DNA from: CAWDJT01 sp963828705
Lineage (GTDB): Bacteria > Desulfobacterota > Syntrophobacteria > Syntrophobacterales > Syntrophobacteraceae
Assembly: GCA_963828705.1 (NCBI GenBank)
Contig: CAWHGA010000013.1
Coordinates: 1 to 64,000 of the forward strand
Direction of reading: 5' to 3'
DNA length: 64,000 nt
Shown in pieces: positions 46,079 to 54,958 of the stretch. The notes below the pieces were generated by a model. The model saw only the letters and a program-made list of their open reading frames with translations, did not search any database and was not told where the DNA came from. Each line of letters opens with the position of its first letter. Position 1 is the stretch's first letter. Position numbers and translations under genes: made by a program.

Positions 46079-47426
46079 ATGGTACAGCAGCCGGATCTTT
46101 CCCCACAGACCGAGATCATCTTGAACAGCATTGCTGATGGGGTGTTCACCGTAGATCAGGAGTGGCGGATTACGTCCTTCAATCGTGCCGCCGAGGAGAT
46201 AATCGGCATTTCGGCCGCCGAAGCTATTGGACGTCCCTGCTGCGAGGTCTTCCGCGCCAATATCTGTGAAACGACCTGCGTCCTCAAGTATACGCTCAAG
46301 AACCGGAAAACGGGTGGTAGACAAACCTATCGCCATCCTCAGGGCTGACGGCAAAGAGATCCCCATCAGCGTCAGCACTGCCCTCCTCAAAGATGAATCG
46401 GGTGAAATCATTGGGGGGGTGGAAACGTTTCGAGACCTCAGCCTGGTTGCTACGCTCCGCAAGGAAATCGATCGACAATACCGGTTCGGGGACATTATTT
46501 CCAAATCTCCCACCATGCAGAAACTGCTTTCCATTCTTCCCGACGTTGCCCAAAGCGAAAGCACGGTGCTGGTCCAGGGGGAGAGTGGAACCGGCAAAGA
46601 ACTCTTCAGCCGTGCGATTCATGCTCTGAGCCCAAGAGCCAAGGGCCCGTTTGTGGCACTCAATTGCGGCGCCCTTCCCGATACGCTGCTCGAATCGGAG
46701 CTGTTCGGCCACGTGGCCGGAGCTTTCACCGATGCCAAACGAAACCGTTTGGGTCGTTTTGCCATGGCGGAAGGCGGCACGCTCTTTTTGGACGAAATCG
46801 GAGACATTTCTCCAGCCTTGCAGGTTCGTCTTTTGAGAGTCCTCGAAGAGCGCTGCTACGAACCCCTGGGATCCTCGCAGACCATCAAGGCCGATGTCAG
46901 GATTGTCGCAGCGAGCAATAAGGACCTGGCGCTACTGGTCCTGGAAGGTTCCTTCAGAAAGGACCTTTACTATCGCATAAATGTGGTCAAACTGGAGTTG
47001 CCAAGACTTGCGGAGAGGAAGGAGGACATTCCGCTGCTTGCTGAACACTTCATAGACCGACTCAACAAGCTGCGGAACAAGAGCATTCTGGGATTGAGTC
47101 ACGAATCTCTGGGTGTGTTCATGCGCCACGATTGGCCCGGCAACATCCGTGAATTGGAAAACGTCATCGAATACGCCTTCATTCTCTGCCGGGATGGATT
47201 GATTCAACCGAGTTGCCTTCCTGAACACCTCCAGGTCCACGCCTGCAAAATCACTGATTTCCAGGGCTTGAATCTTAAGGATATTGAACGGCGCGCAATC
47301 TGGGAAGCTCTTGAGCGCAACCATTGGCGTCGGATGGCCACCGCCAGAGAACTGGGAATCGACAAGAACACCCTCCGCAGAAAGATGCAACGCCTCCAAA
47401 TGGAGGTACCGAGAACGCCTGAGTAG
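46079..47426 (+). CDS. PAS domain sigma-54-dependent activator, one frameshift
   Basis: About 448 residues. PAS at 12-120 (ILNSIADGVFTVDQEWRITS); deleting one G from the GGG run near 46312 rejoins LKYTLKNRKT to VVDKPIAILRADGKE. The AAA+ domain has GESGTGKELFSRAIHAL, GGTLFLDEIGDISPAL and the Arg-finger region, but the sigma-54 contact loop reads GAFTDA instead of GAFTGA. A Fis-type HTH ends it (MATARELGIDKNTLRRKMQR). There is no receiver, so the PAS domain probably senses a ligand or redox signal directly. The start is uncertain: ATG 46079 is preferred, GTG 46016 is possible. Confidence 0.88.
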
Positions 47427-47437
47427 CAATTTCCTGG

Positions 47438-47643
47438 TAACTTCTCAATAACTGGTGGCACGCAACACTGATCGTCATTCCCGCATGCTCTTAGCGGGAA
47501 TCCAGTCATGCCTTTTGCGGGACTTAAGACCCCTGGACCCCCGCCAAAAGCATGCGGGGGTGACGGGCTGGTGACTTTCATATAAGAGCCGGAAGCTACA
47601 AGCTCTGTAGACGGCTGTTCTGCCCACACTTATTGAGAAGTTA
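47438..47643. mobile_element. 206-bp MITE-like element with 14-bp terminal inverted repeats
   Basis: TAACTTCTCAATAA at 47438-47451 is exactly complementary to TTATTGAGAAGTTA at 47630-47643. Inside, 47473-47565 is a palindromic repeat whose arms (CGTCATTCCCGCATGCT and AGCATGCGGGGGTGACG) nearly match. There is no coding capacity. It begins 12 bases after the sigma-54 activator stop. A partial relative lies at about 35620-35730. Confidence 0.65.
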
Positions 47644-47680
47644 CTGGAAATAACCCAAAGCACCGCCGGCAGTTGGCCAC

Positions 47681-47715
47681 CGCCCTCCCCTTGCCGAGGC
47701 GATCTGGGGAGGGCG
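47681..47715 (-). terminator. Strong hairpin downstream of the stand-alone receiver gene
   Basis: CGCCCTCCCC at 47681-47690 is exactly complementary to GGGGAGGGCG at 47706-47715 with a 15-base loop. It is 50 bases past the receiver gene stop. There is no U-tract, so it may stabilise the transcript rather than end it. Confidence 0.4.
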
Positions 47716-47764
47716 TTCGGGACATGGTTTACTTGCAGGCTTCGACGTCACTTGTTCATATCGA

Positions 47765-48160
47765 TCAGGATGAGAGCACTTTATTGAGGGCCTCCAGGAG
47801 TTCATCGGCCTCCGGCGGCTTCTCGATGTAGGCTGCCGGCTCCGGGATGCTTTCTTGCTGGTGCAAGTCCAGCAGTTTGTGAGAATGCAGGAAGGTTTTC
47901 CGGGCCAAACCGGATACGATGATTACCGGGATGTTCTTGAGCTCACTGTCTTTTTTCAATTCCCGGTACATGGCAAAGCCACTTTCTTTGGGCATCATGA
48001 CATCCAGAATGATGGCAGCGGGTCTCTTCTGGCGAGCCAGCTCCAAACCCTGCTTGCCGTCTTCTGCCGTAATCGGCTTGAAACCGCTGGTTTCCAGCAA
48101 GGTGGTCATGAATATCCTCATGTGCTGTTCATCATCCACAACTAGAATCTTCTTAGCCAT
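47765..48160 (-). CDS. Stand-alone response-regulator receiver
   Basis: 131 residues, receiver domain only. MAKKILVVDDEQHMRIFMTT supplies the acidic pocket, Asp53 in AAIILDVMMPKESG is the phospho-acceptor, VIIVSGLA has Ser at the switch position, and AYIEKPPEADELLEAL has the conserved Lys. An insert between the switch and the Lys (FLHSHKLLDLHQQESIPEP) is longer than usual. It has no output domain and probably shuttles phosphate or acts on a protein partner; the kinases upstream at 48936-52348 are candidates. It follows a universal stress protein gene by 29 bases. Confidence 0.92.
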   Translation of the reverse strand: MAKKILVVDDEQHMRIFMTTLLETSGFKPITAEDGKQGLELARQKRPAAIILDVMMPKESGFAMYRELKKDSELKNIPVIIVSGLARKTFLHSHKLLDLHQQESIPEPAAYIEKPPEADELLEALNKVLSS

Positions 48161-48189
48161 TCTCTATCCCTCCGACAAAAAGGTTGAGC

Positions 48190-48688
48190 TTAGTACATGC
48201 TTCCGGGCAGCGTGAACTGTTTGGCCGGGTTTCTGATCGCCATCACATGACAGTGGGCATAACGGGAGACATTGGCCACGGTGCTGCCGTGGACCAGGCG
48301 GTCCTGGTCGGATTTTCCTAAGGCTCCCATGACAATGAGGTCCACACTGTGTTTCTTGGCATAGTGAATGATTTCCACATCGGGAGCGCCACTCTTGACC
48401 ACAAAAACACAATCCTGGACACCGCCGAGACGCTTCTCGTAGGCGTCCTTCAGTACCGCAATAGCCCTTTTTTCCAGATCTTCGTCAAAGAATGTCTGCT
48501 CAGTGGTGGCCCCTTGAGGGGAGGTATTCATCCACAATCTGCCGCTGATATCGATAGGAAGAATGGGCAACGTGGAAGATGTGCAGCTTGGCACTATGCT
48601 TTCTGGCCAGATCAGCCGCATGCAAGAAAGCAATTTCGGCATCATCGGAGAAATCAGTACAAAACAGGATGTTCTTGTATTCTACCAT
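48190..48688 (-). CDS. Universal stress protein (UspA family), one frameshift
   Basis: About 165 residues. The N-terminal piece (MVEYKNILFCTDFSDDAEIA) ends early near 48505; the next frame continues after IVDEY with TSPQGATTEQTFFDEDLEKR and reaches VDLIVMGALGKSDQDRLVHG STVANVSRYAHCHVM. The final block approximates the ATP-binding GxxGx9G(S/T) motif of ATP-binding Usp proteins. A single indel near 48523 explains the break. It precedes the stand-alone receiver by 29 bases and is probably cotranscribed with it. Confidence 0.85.
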
Positions 48689-48935
48689 GGCCCTTTCCCT
48701 CTCCTAGTCAGTTGATTCTTTGGTTTGGAAGTTATCGCCAACATCTCCATAAACCGCTCAAATGAGGACTCAGTGTGGCCTGTGGCCGCAACCAATTCCG
48801 TTCAACCGTTCACCACGGAGATCACATAGCCCACAGACAGTCCTCTGGAAACCATTTCTGTTGGGACCATTGAAATCTACCAGCTGTCATCAAACAGCAT
48901 TCTCTTAGTTGCTCCACTTGCTCAGTATCGATCTG

Positions 48936-50075
48936 TCAGGCTCTTTGCACCCGCGGCAAACGAATGCTGAACCTGGTCCCGCGCCCCAGTGCAGAATCCA
49001 CCTCGATGGTGCCCCCATGTTCGTTTACGATCTTCCTGGTGATCATTAACCCCAAGCCGGTCCCCTTGGTTCCCTTGGTGCTGAAAAAACGCTGAAAAAG
49101 CTTGCCTTGGGTTTCTCCATCCATGCCACAGCCGTTGTCTTCCACCTGGTATTCGACGGCCCAACCGGCAGCCTGGCAAGATCGCACCGTCACTTTACCC
49201 ATCCCGGCGGCGGCGGGCCTTTCCCCGCAGGCATCGATGGCGTTAGTGACCAGGTTGAGCAGGCAACGATGGATTCCTTCCCGATCCATCCAGCACGGAG
49301 CCAGATCGGGTTCGAACTCGCGTTTCAGGACCACCCCGTGCTCCTGACAGCGGGAAACCATCAGGTCGCATACTTGCTGCGCTGGCTGGTTGGGATCGCA
49401 CCGCTCATAGTCCGGTTCCCGTTCCTTGCTGTAGTTGAGGAGATCCAGGGCCATGTTGGCAATCTTTTCCACGTTGCTCTTGACCATTTCCCAACCCTGC
49501 GTCAAGTACTGGCGGTTGTCCAGCTCGAAACCCTTTTCCACGACAAACACACCGCCCTTGAGGCCTCCGGTGATGTTTTTGATGGCGTGGGCCAGGTCGG
49601 CCACAGTCTGCCCGACCGCGGCCAGCCGTTCCGCTTCCAGGAGCTTCCGGGTCTTGTCCTGCACCAATTGTTCGAGGTTATCGGTATGCTGCCGCAGGGC
49701 AAACCGCATCGAGATGCGTTCCTGGGCACGCTTCAGGGCGATTTCCAGAACTTCGTCGTGGATCGGTTTGGTGATAAAATCGGTCGCTTCATGTTTGAGG
49801 CTGCGAATCGCCAGGTCCATTTCGCCATGGCCGGTGATCATGATCACTTCGGTATCCGAGTCTTGCTCCTTGATCCTCTGCAGCAACTCGATACCATCCA
49901 TGCCCGGCATCTTGATGTCGGTCAGCACGATCTGCGGCCGGATTTCCTGAAACAGCCTGAGGGCTTCTTCACCGTTCTGGGCAGTCCACACCTGGTAGCC
50001 GCTGTCCGCCAGGGATATGCCCAAGACCTTGCGAATCCCTTCCTCATCGTCTACCAGCAGAATTTTGTCGGCCAT
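48936..50075 (-). CDS. Receiver-histidine kinase (REC-HisKA-HATPase)
   Basis: 379 residues with the receiver at the N-terminus: ILLVDDEEGIRKVLGISLAD, Asp53 in IVLTDIKMPG, MITGHGEMDLA and FITKPIHDEVLE. A coiled coil (about 120-160) leads to a kinase core in which the His box is ADLAHAIKNITGGL, a variant without the usual HELxxPL. HATPase motifs are NLVTNAIDAC, DNGCGMDGE and TKGTGLGLM. The start codon overlaps the stop of the diheme kinase gene by one base, so the pair should be coupled. Architecture suggests it receives phosphate from that kinase and then acts as a kinase or phosphatase itself. Confidence 0.92.
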   Translation of the reverse strand: MADKILLVDDEEGIRKVLGISLADSGYQVWTAQNGEEALRLFQEIRPQIVLTDIKMPGMDGIELLQRIKEQDSDTEVIMITGHGEMDLAIRSLKHEATDFITKPIHDEVLEIALKRAQERISMRFALRQHTDNLEQLVQDKTRKLLEAERLAAVGQTVADLAHAIKNITGGLKGGVFVVEKGFELDNRQYLTQGWEMVKSNVEKIANMALDLLNYSKEREPDYERCDPNQPAQQVCDLMVSRCQEHGVVLKREFEPDLAPCWMDREGIHRCLLNLVTNAIDACGERPAAAGMGKVTVRSCQAAGWAVEYQVEDNGCGMDGETQGKLFQRFFSTKGTKGTGLGLMITRKIVNEHGGTIEVDSALGRGTRFSIRLPRVQRA

Positions 50076-52348
50076 CAGTTTTCACTCGCAATGGGAAACT
50101 GCACAATGAAATTGGTCCCTTCCCCTTCCCTGGTCTCTACTTTGATGATCCCATGGTAATCCTGAACAATACCATAACTGATGGAAAGACCCAAACCAGT
50201 ACCCTGCCCCACTTTCTTGGTGGTGAAGAAGGGTTCAAAAACCTTGTCCAGGATTGCCTCAGGGATCCCCGTCCCGGTGTCCCTGACCTCCACAACAACC
50301 GAGGTCCCCTGACAACTGGTCTTCAGGTGAATTTCCTTAGTGATCTTCGCGCGATCTTTCCGTTCACATTTTTCCTCGATGGCATCGCGCGCATTGATGA
50401 GCAGGTTGATGAAGACCTGTTCGAGACGGTTGGCATCCGCCAGGATACTCGGTAGATTTGGGGCGAACTCTCGGATGACCTCAATTTCGCGCAGTTTCAG
50501 TTGTTGCCGGAAGATCTCCAAAGCCCTGGCCATCGCATCGTTGACCTGCACCCGTTCCTTTTTCACTTCCGCCTTGCGTCCGAATTCCCGCAGGTGATTG
50601 ATGATGTTGGAAGCCCGATCCACATGACTGTCAATTTCTTCCGCCATGGTCATGAGGATTTGGTCATCGACGGCTTCCTTCTTCCGGGCTTTCTTCAGCA
50701 AATAATTGCTGGCCGTCTTGATCACCGAGAGGGGTTGATTGAGTTCGTGGGCCACACCTGCCGACATCTCGCCGAGGGTAGCCATCTTGCTGGCCTGGAT
50801 CAACTGCTGTTCGGCCATAAGCCGTTTGGTGATGTCGCTTGTGGTCACCAGCAGAGCGGCACGACCAAGGTACTCGGACGGTGACACGTGGACATTGACA
50901 TAGATGGTCTTGCCGCCTCCTGTGATCTGCCGCACCTGGTTCAGAATGTTGGAGGTCCTAAGCTGAGTCCGGTAATGGTCGCGTTCCATCGGTTCGAAGA
51001 AATCCAGGAAACACCGGCTAAGCACCTCCCGGCGGTGCAAGCCGTAAACCGAACTCACACTATCATTGCAGTCGAGGATCTCCATGGTCTCTTCGTCAAG
51101 CACAAAGACGGGATTGGGGATGTTGTTGAAAATGGTATGGTACTTCTCTTCGGAACGGCGAATCTCCTTTTCCAAATGTTTGAGTTGCGTGATGTCGAGG
51201 CTCATCTCCATCACTGCGGTGATCTCCCGTGTGGAGTTACGAATGGGAGCGGTACGCACCAACAACCACGATTCGACCCCATCTTTGCTCACCACAAGCT
51301 CTTCGCTTTCGTGTGTCACACCAGTCTCAAAGGTTTTTGCCACCGGGCAGATCTCACAGGGTTCATCGCGCTTCTTGTAGGCGCGATAACAAAAATCTCC
51401 CGGGTGTGGATCAAAGTTCCTGGTGATTTCCCGGTTATGCTTCAGTACCCGCAGGTTCCGATCCTGAACCGTAATATAACAGGGCACCCTTTCAAACAGG
51501 CCCTGGTATTCATCTCGTTGCTTATTAAGCTCGTCCTGTTTTTCGGCAATCTGCCTCCCCATCTGGTTGATGGCGCTGGCCAGCTGGCCAATCTCGTCCT
51601 GACGACTCACTTCCACCTGATGGTCATAACGGCCCTCACCGATCAGAGCGGTCCCGACAATGAGTTGTTTGATCGGGCGGTTGACGAAAATCATCAGGAA
51701 GAACCCGATGATGGTCGAAGTCCCCACAAAACTCACTACCGCCATGGCGATGAGGCCCTGCTTGTACGCCAGGATCTGCAGGTCCGTCTTTTCCAGTGAG
51801 ACCACCACGTCCAGAGCACCCAACACCTTCTTATCGGTCGGGTGATAATGACACTCATCGGCGGAACAACTGGGTTCATTATAGATCGGGCTGATGATTC
51901 CTAGAAGTCGATAACCTTTGTCTGAATCGAAGATACGGGTACGTTCCCCTATTGACACGATTTCCAGAGGTGGTTCACGGCGATGACAAATATCACAGGC
52001 ATCCGCTTTAATATTGGTTATTTGATCCACTTCCTCGGCCACATTGGAAAACTTGATCTGGCCCTGCTTGTTGTAGATTCTAATATTATTTACTTCTTCC
52101 TGTCTGCTGATATTATTGATTATCTGATTGATATCATCCTTAGCATTGAGCATCATAGCATAATGAGTACCTAGTTTTATAGTGTTACCAAATCGATCAA
52201 TTTCAGCAACAATATTATAAACCGTATTATCTTTCTGATATTGGATATTGAAATATGCCCATGTAGATATTGTAATGAGCAATACTAATCCAACTAGAAA
52301 GATCAAATGAAATATTAGGCTTTTGTGTAAATACGGAATGCCTTGCAT
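50075..52348 (-). CDS. Sensor histidine kinase with diheme c-type periplasmic domain
   Basis: 757 residues, intact. Helix 1 (about 11-33), periplasmic domain 34-197, helix 2 (198-222), HAMP (223-275), PAS 1 (285-395), PAS 2 (405-520), HisKA with GVAHELNQPLSVIKTAS, and HATPase ending about 755. The periplasmic domain carries C118-DI-CH (CXXCH) and C161-SADE-CH (CX4CH, the spacing seen in tetraheme cytochrome c3). PAS 1 also has CYRAYKKRDEPCEICP. Covalent haem attachment would make it a periplasmic redox or ligand sensor. The paralogue at 40112 is co-linear over its full length. It is coupled to the receiver-kinase gene at 48936. Confidence 0.93.
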   Translation of the reverse strand: MQGIPYLHKSLIFHLIFLVGLVLLITISTWAYFNIQYQKDNTVYNIVAEIDRFGNTIKLGTHYAMMLNAKDDINQIINNISRQEEVNNIRIYNKQGQIKFSNVAEEVDQITNIKADACDICHRREPPLEIVSIGERTRIFDSDKGYRLLGIISPIYNEPSCSADECHYHPTDKKVLGALDVVVSLEKTDLQILAYKQGLIAMAVVSFVGTSTIIGFFLMIFVNRPIKQLIVGTALIGEGRYDHQVEVSRQDEIGQLASAINQMGRQIAEKQDELNKQRDEYQGLFERVPCYITVQDRNLRVLKHNREITRNFDPHPGDFCYRAYKKRDEPCEICPVAKTFETGVTHESEELVVSKDGVESWLLVRTAPIRNSTREITAVMEMSLDITQLKHLEKEIRRSEEKYHTIFNNIPNPVFVLDEETMEILDCNDSVSSVYGLHRREVLSRCFLDFFEPMERDHYRTQLRTSNILNQVRQITGGGKTIYVNVHVSPSEYLGRAALLVTTSDITKRLMAEQQLIQASKMATLGEMSAGVAHELNQPLSVIKTASNYLLKKARKKEAVDDQILMTMAEEIDSHVDRASNIINHLREFGRKAEVKKERVQVNDAMARALEIFRQQLKLREIEVIREFAPNLPSILADANRLEQVFINLLINARDAIEEKCERKDRAKITKEIHLKTSCQGTSVVVEVRDTGTGIPEAILDKVFEPFFTTKKVGQGTGLGLSISYGIVQDYHGIIKVETREGEGTNFIVQFPIASEN

Positions 52349-52449
52349 AATTCTGCACGCGGACCTGCTTGTTCAGATGGTTAATCTATGTAAACTCTCT
52401 AGGTAAACGTGATGAATAGTAGAAGTGCCGAAAGTCATATGCCACACCA

Positions 52450-53982
52450 TCAACTAACGGGAAGCTTCAAAGTGAAGACACTCCCCTTGCCTGGTTCACT
52501 CTCCACGTCAATGCTGCCCTTGTGCCGTTCCATGATGCCATAGACGGTTGACAATCCCAAACCAATTCCCTTCCCTTCCTTCTTCGTGGTGAAAAAGGGG
52601 TCGAAAATATAGGGCAGGTCTTCCTTACTGATGCCACAGCCATTATCCTGTACGCTGATTTCCACATGCTTGGATGCGGCATTAAAAGCGCTTTGCAGCG
52701 TCAGTGTGCCACCATTGGGCATGGCATCGATGGCGTTAAAGATGAGGTTAATGACACATTGCTGGATCTGGTTGTGATCTCCCATGACCAGAGGCATGTT
52801 CGCATCGAAAGATGTTTTCACTGTGATGTTTTGCAGAGCAAGCTTGTGTGCGCTGAGCATAAGGCACTTGTGGAGCAAATCGTCCAGGTTGGTTTCGGCA
52901 AAATCCAGTCGCGACTGTCGGGCAAAGGCCAGCAGGTTGCTGACGATCTGCGAACAGCGGCTGGTTTCGCTTTCCATCAAACCCAGGAATTCTTTGAATT
53001 TCTGTTGGTGATCCGCACTCAGCGGCCCACGCCCCATGATCTTGATCATCAGGCGGATGTAATTGAGGATACCCGACAGCGGGTTGTTTATTTCATGGAC
53101 GACGCTGGCAGCCAACTTCCCCAAAGCGATCATCTTGTCCTGCTGAAGCAGTCTGGTCTGATCGGCAAACTGCTGCTCAAGTCGACGGATCTCGCGAAGG
53201 TCCCGAAAGAAACCCACGATGCCGATCTCACGTTGGTCCTCAAAAAGAACCGTGGCCGAAAGCTGCACCGGAAGCTTGCGGCCATCCTTGGCAATCAGAG
53301 TCGTCTCAAACAGTGACAGGCGATTCCTACCGCCGTATTCACCGGAACGAAGCTTTTCGTTGAACCTTTCCGCTTCGCCCATGGGGAGGAAGTCAAACAG
53401 GGTCAACCGGCCGATCACTTCGTCCTTGCCATAGCTCAGCATCTGTTCCAGGGCTCGATTGAAGGTGATCACCCGGGACTCCTGGTCACAAGCCAGGATA
53501 CCATCCATGGAACTTTCAATCAGGTTCTTTTGAAAGTTGTAGGTCTGGGCCAGCTTTTCGCTGGTCTCCATCCATTTTTCTTCGATAAGTGCCGTATAAT
53601 CCCGGAGTTCCCGACGGTTGGAATAACGCTCCTTAGCCCGTTTCAGCGCCACTTCCAGCGCTTCATCCTGAATCGGTTTGGTGATAAAATCCGAGGCGTC
53701 CAGTTGCAGTGCGCGAATGGCGGTTTCCATCTCGCCAAAAGCGGTCACCACGATCACTTCCCGATCAGGATCCCGTTCCTTGAGCCGGCGCAGCACCTCC
53801 AGGCCATCGATTCCGGGCATGCGGATGTCGGTGATCACAATCTGGGGAGCGTGCTCCTGGCAGAGCCGAAGGCCGGTTTCGCCGTCGGCCGCGGTCAGCA
53901 CTTCATAGCCGGCATCCGCAAGGCTAATGGCCATGACCTTGCGAATCCCCTCCTCGTCATCTATAAACAGTACTCTCCAGAT
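52450..53982 (-). CDS. Receiver-PAS-histidine kinase
   Basis: About 510 residues. The first ATG in frame (53934) would cut off the receiver start. Upstream in frame the sequence reads WRVLFIDDEEGIRKVMAISL, so the true start must lie near 53982, where an ATC follows GGAGAGGGG by six bases; CTG 53970 is another option. Receiver (IVITDIRMPGIDGLEVL, VTAFGEMETA, FITKPIQDE), PAS (LIESSMDGILACDQESRV), HisKA (ASVVHEINNPLSGILNYI) and HATPase (NLIFNAIDAM, DNGCGISKED, GIGLGLSTVYG) follow. Shares its receiver-first layout with the neighbour at 48936. Confidence 0.88.
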   Translation of the reverse strand: MWRVLFIDDEEGIRKVMAISLADAGYEVLTAADGETGLRLCQEHAPQIVITDIRMPGIDGLEVLRRLKERDPDREVIVVTAFGEMETAIRALQLDASDFITKPIQDEALEVALKRAKERYSNRRELRDYTALIEEKWMETSEKLAQTYNFQKNLIESSMDGILACDQESRVITFNRALEQMLSYGKDEVIGRLTLFDFLPMGEAERFNEKLRSGEYGGRNRLSLFETTLIAKDGRKLPVQLSATVLFEDQREIGIVGFFRDLREIRRLEQQFADQTRLLQQDKMIALGKLAASVVHEINNPLSGILNYIRLMIKIMGRGPLSADHQQKFKEFLGLMESETSRCSQIVSNLLAFARQSRLDFAETNLDDLLHKCLMLSAHKLALQNITVKTSFDANMPLVMGDHNQIQQCVINLIFNAIDAMPNGGTLTLQSAFNAASKHVEISVQDNGCGISKEDLPYIFDPFFTTKKEGKGIGLGLSTVYGIMERHKGSIDVESEPGKGSVFTLKLPVS

Positions 53983-54487
53983 TTTTTGCCCCTCTCCGAT
54001 GGTCGATCCAGCCTTTACCCCTGGCTATCTGTGCGGACAACAAAGCCTCCAGGCCTCTCGACCATTGTTCCGCAAGCCGCTCTGGCAACTCGAATCGCAA
54101 CAACCCCAGGAGCCTTCCGCAAAGGATTCCTGTGAAGGATCACCGCGCACGTTGTTTTGGCAGTTCATTTACCCTGATTTTACCATAATGAGTTTCCCAC
54201 TGTTGAGATAATTTACAGATTTCTTTAAGATCACGGAACGACATCGGGGAATTGCCGTCACCTCGGCAGGGCGCTCGTCATGGCGCCAATAAGTGGCGGC
54301 GAGGCAATATTCGAGCAGCCTCTGAGCGGCTGGCTAGGATCCCCGCTACCGGTGTTGTGGCAGTGGGGCGGCGTGAGGGCGCCACAGCTAAAGGTTTAAC
54401 GCCCTCAAACTGGCGCGCCTTCACTTCTCGGGCATTTCCATACTGAGCGGTCACCGTCCAAGAAGTGGTGAAAGGATTCGGGCAAAC
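53983..54487. other. Gap without recognisable genes
   Basis: 505 bases between divergent genes, so both promoters should lie here. The section 54140-54240 is A+T-rich (TTTACCCTGATTTTACCATAATG) and the likeliest promoter zone. I see no gene, repeat or strong hairpin. Confidence 0.5.
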
Positions 54488-54895
54488 ATGGGAGATCTCG
54501 ATTTCTGGCAGAAGCACTCGTTGACGTTCCTGGAAATGGCGCTGCGGGCAGATAAGCGGGAGAAGCTCACACCGGCAAATGGATACGGTACCGCGCAAGG
54601 GACCTGCGGTGATACCGTGGAAATCTTCTTACAGATCCAGGATGACCGCATCCGGGGGGCTTCGTTTGAGACCAATGGCTGCCTGTACATCGTAGCCTGT
54701 GCGAACACCGTGGTGCACCTGGCTGAAGGCAAACCCCTACAGGACGCCAGGCACCTTGACCCGGACAGCGTCTTCGGTTTTCTTGAAACCCTTCCCCAGG
54801 AAGAATTCCACTGCGCCGAACTGGCGGTGGAAGCCCTGCGGATGGCTCTGGCCAGCGCCTTGCCGATCCCGGCCGCGCCGGCCTCAGCGAGGTAA
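54488..54895 (+). CDS. NifU/IscU-type iron-sulfur scaffold-like protein
   Basis: 135 residues. The three scaffold cysteines and the partner Asp are present at IscU-like spacing: Cys40 and Asp42 in QGTCGDTVEIFL, Cys65 in TNGCLYIVACANTV, and Cys109 in EEFHCAELAVEAL. Such proteins assemble [2Fe-2S]/[4Fe-4S] clusters and hand them to apoproteins. No cysteine desulfurase is adjacent, so it is a stand-alone variant. It precedes the tandem Usp gene by 63 bases. The nearby Fe-S proteins (HgcB on the opposite strand) make a link possible but unproven. Confidence 0.85.
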   Translation: MGDLDFWQKHSLTFLEMALRADKREKLTPANGYGTAQGTCGDTVEIFLQIQDDRIRGASFETNGCLYIVACANTVVHLAEGKPLQDARHLDPDSVFGFLETLPQEEFHCAELAVEALRMALASALPIPAAPASAR

Positions 54896-54958
54896 CCGCC
54901 AACTCACTGCTGGCTTCAAGACCGTCCCCCAGCCCAACCCACCCGGAAGGAAGCGACT

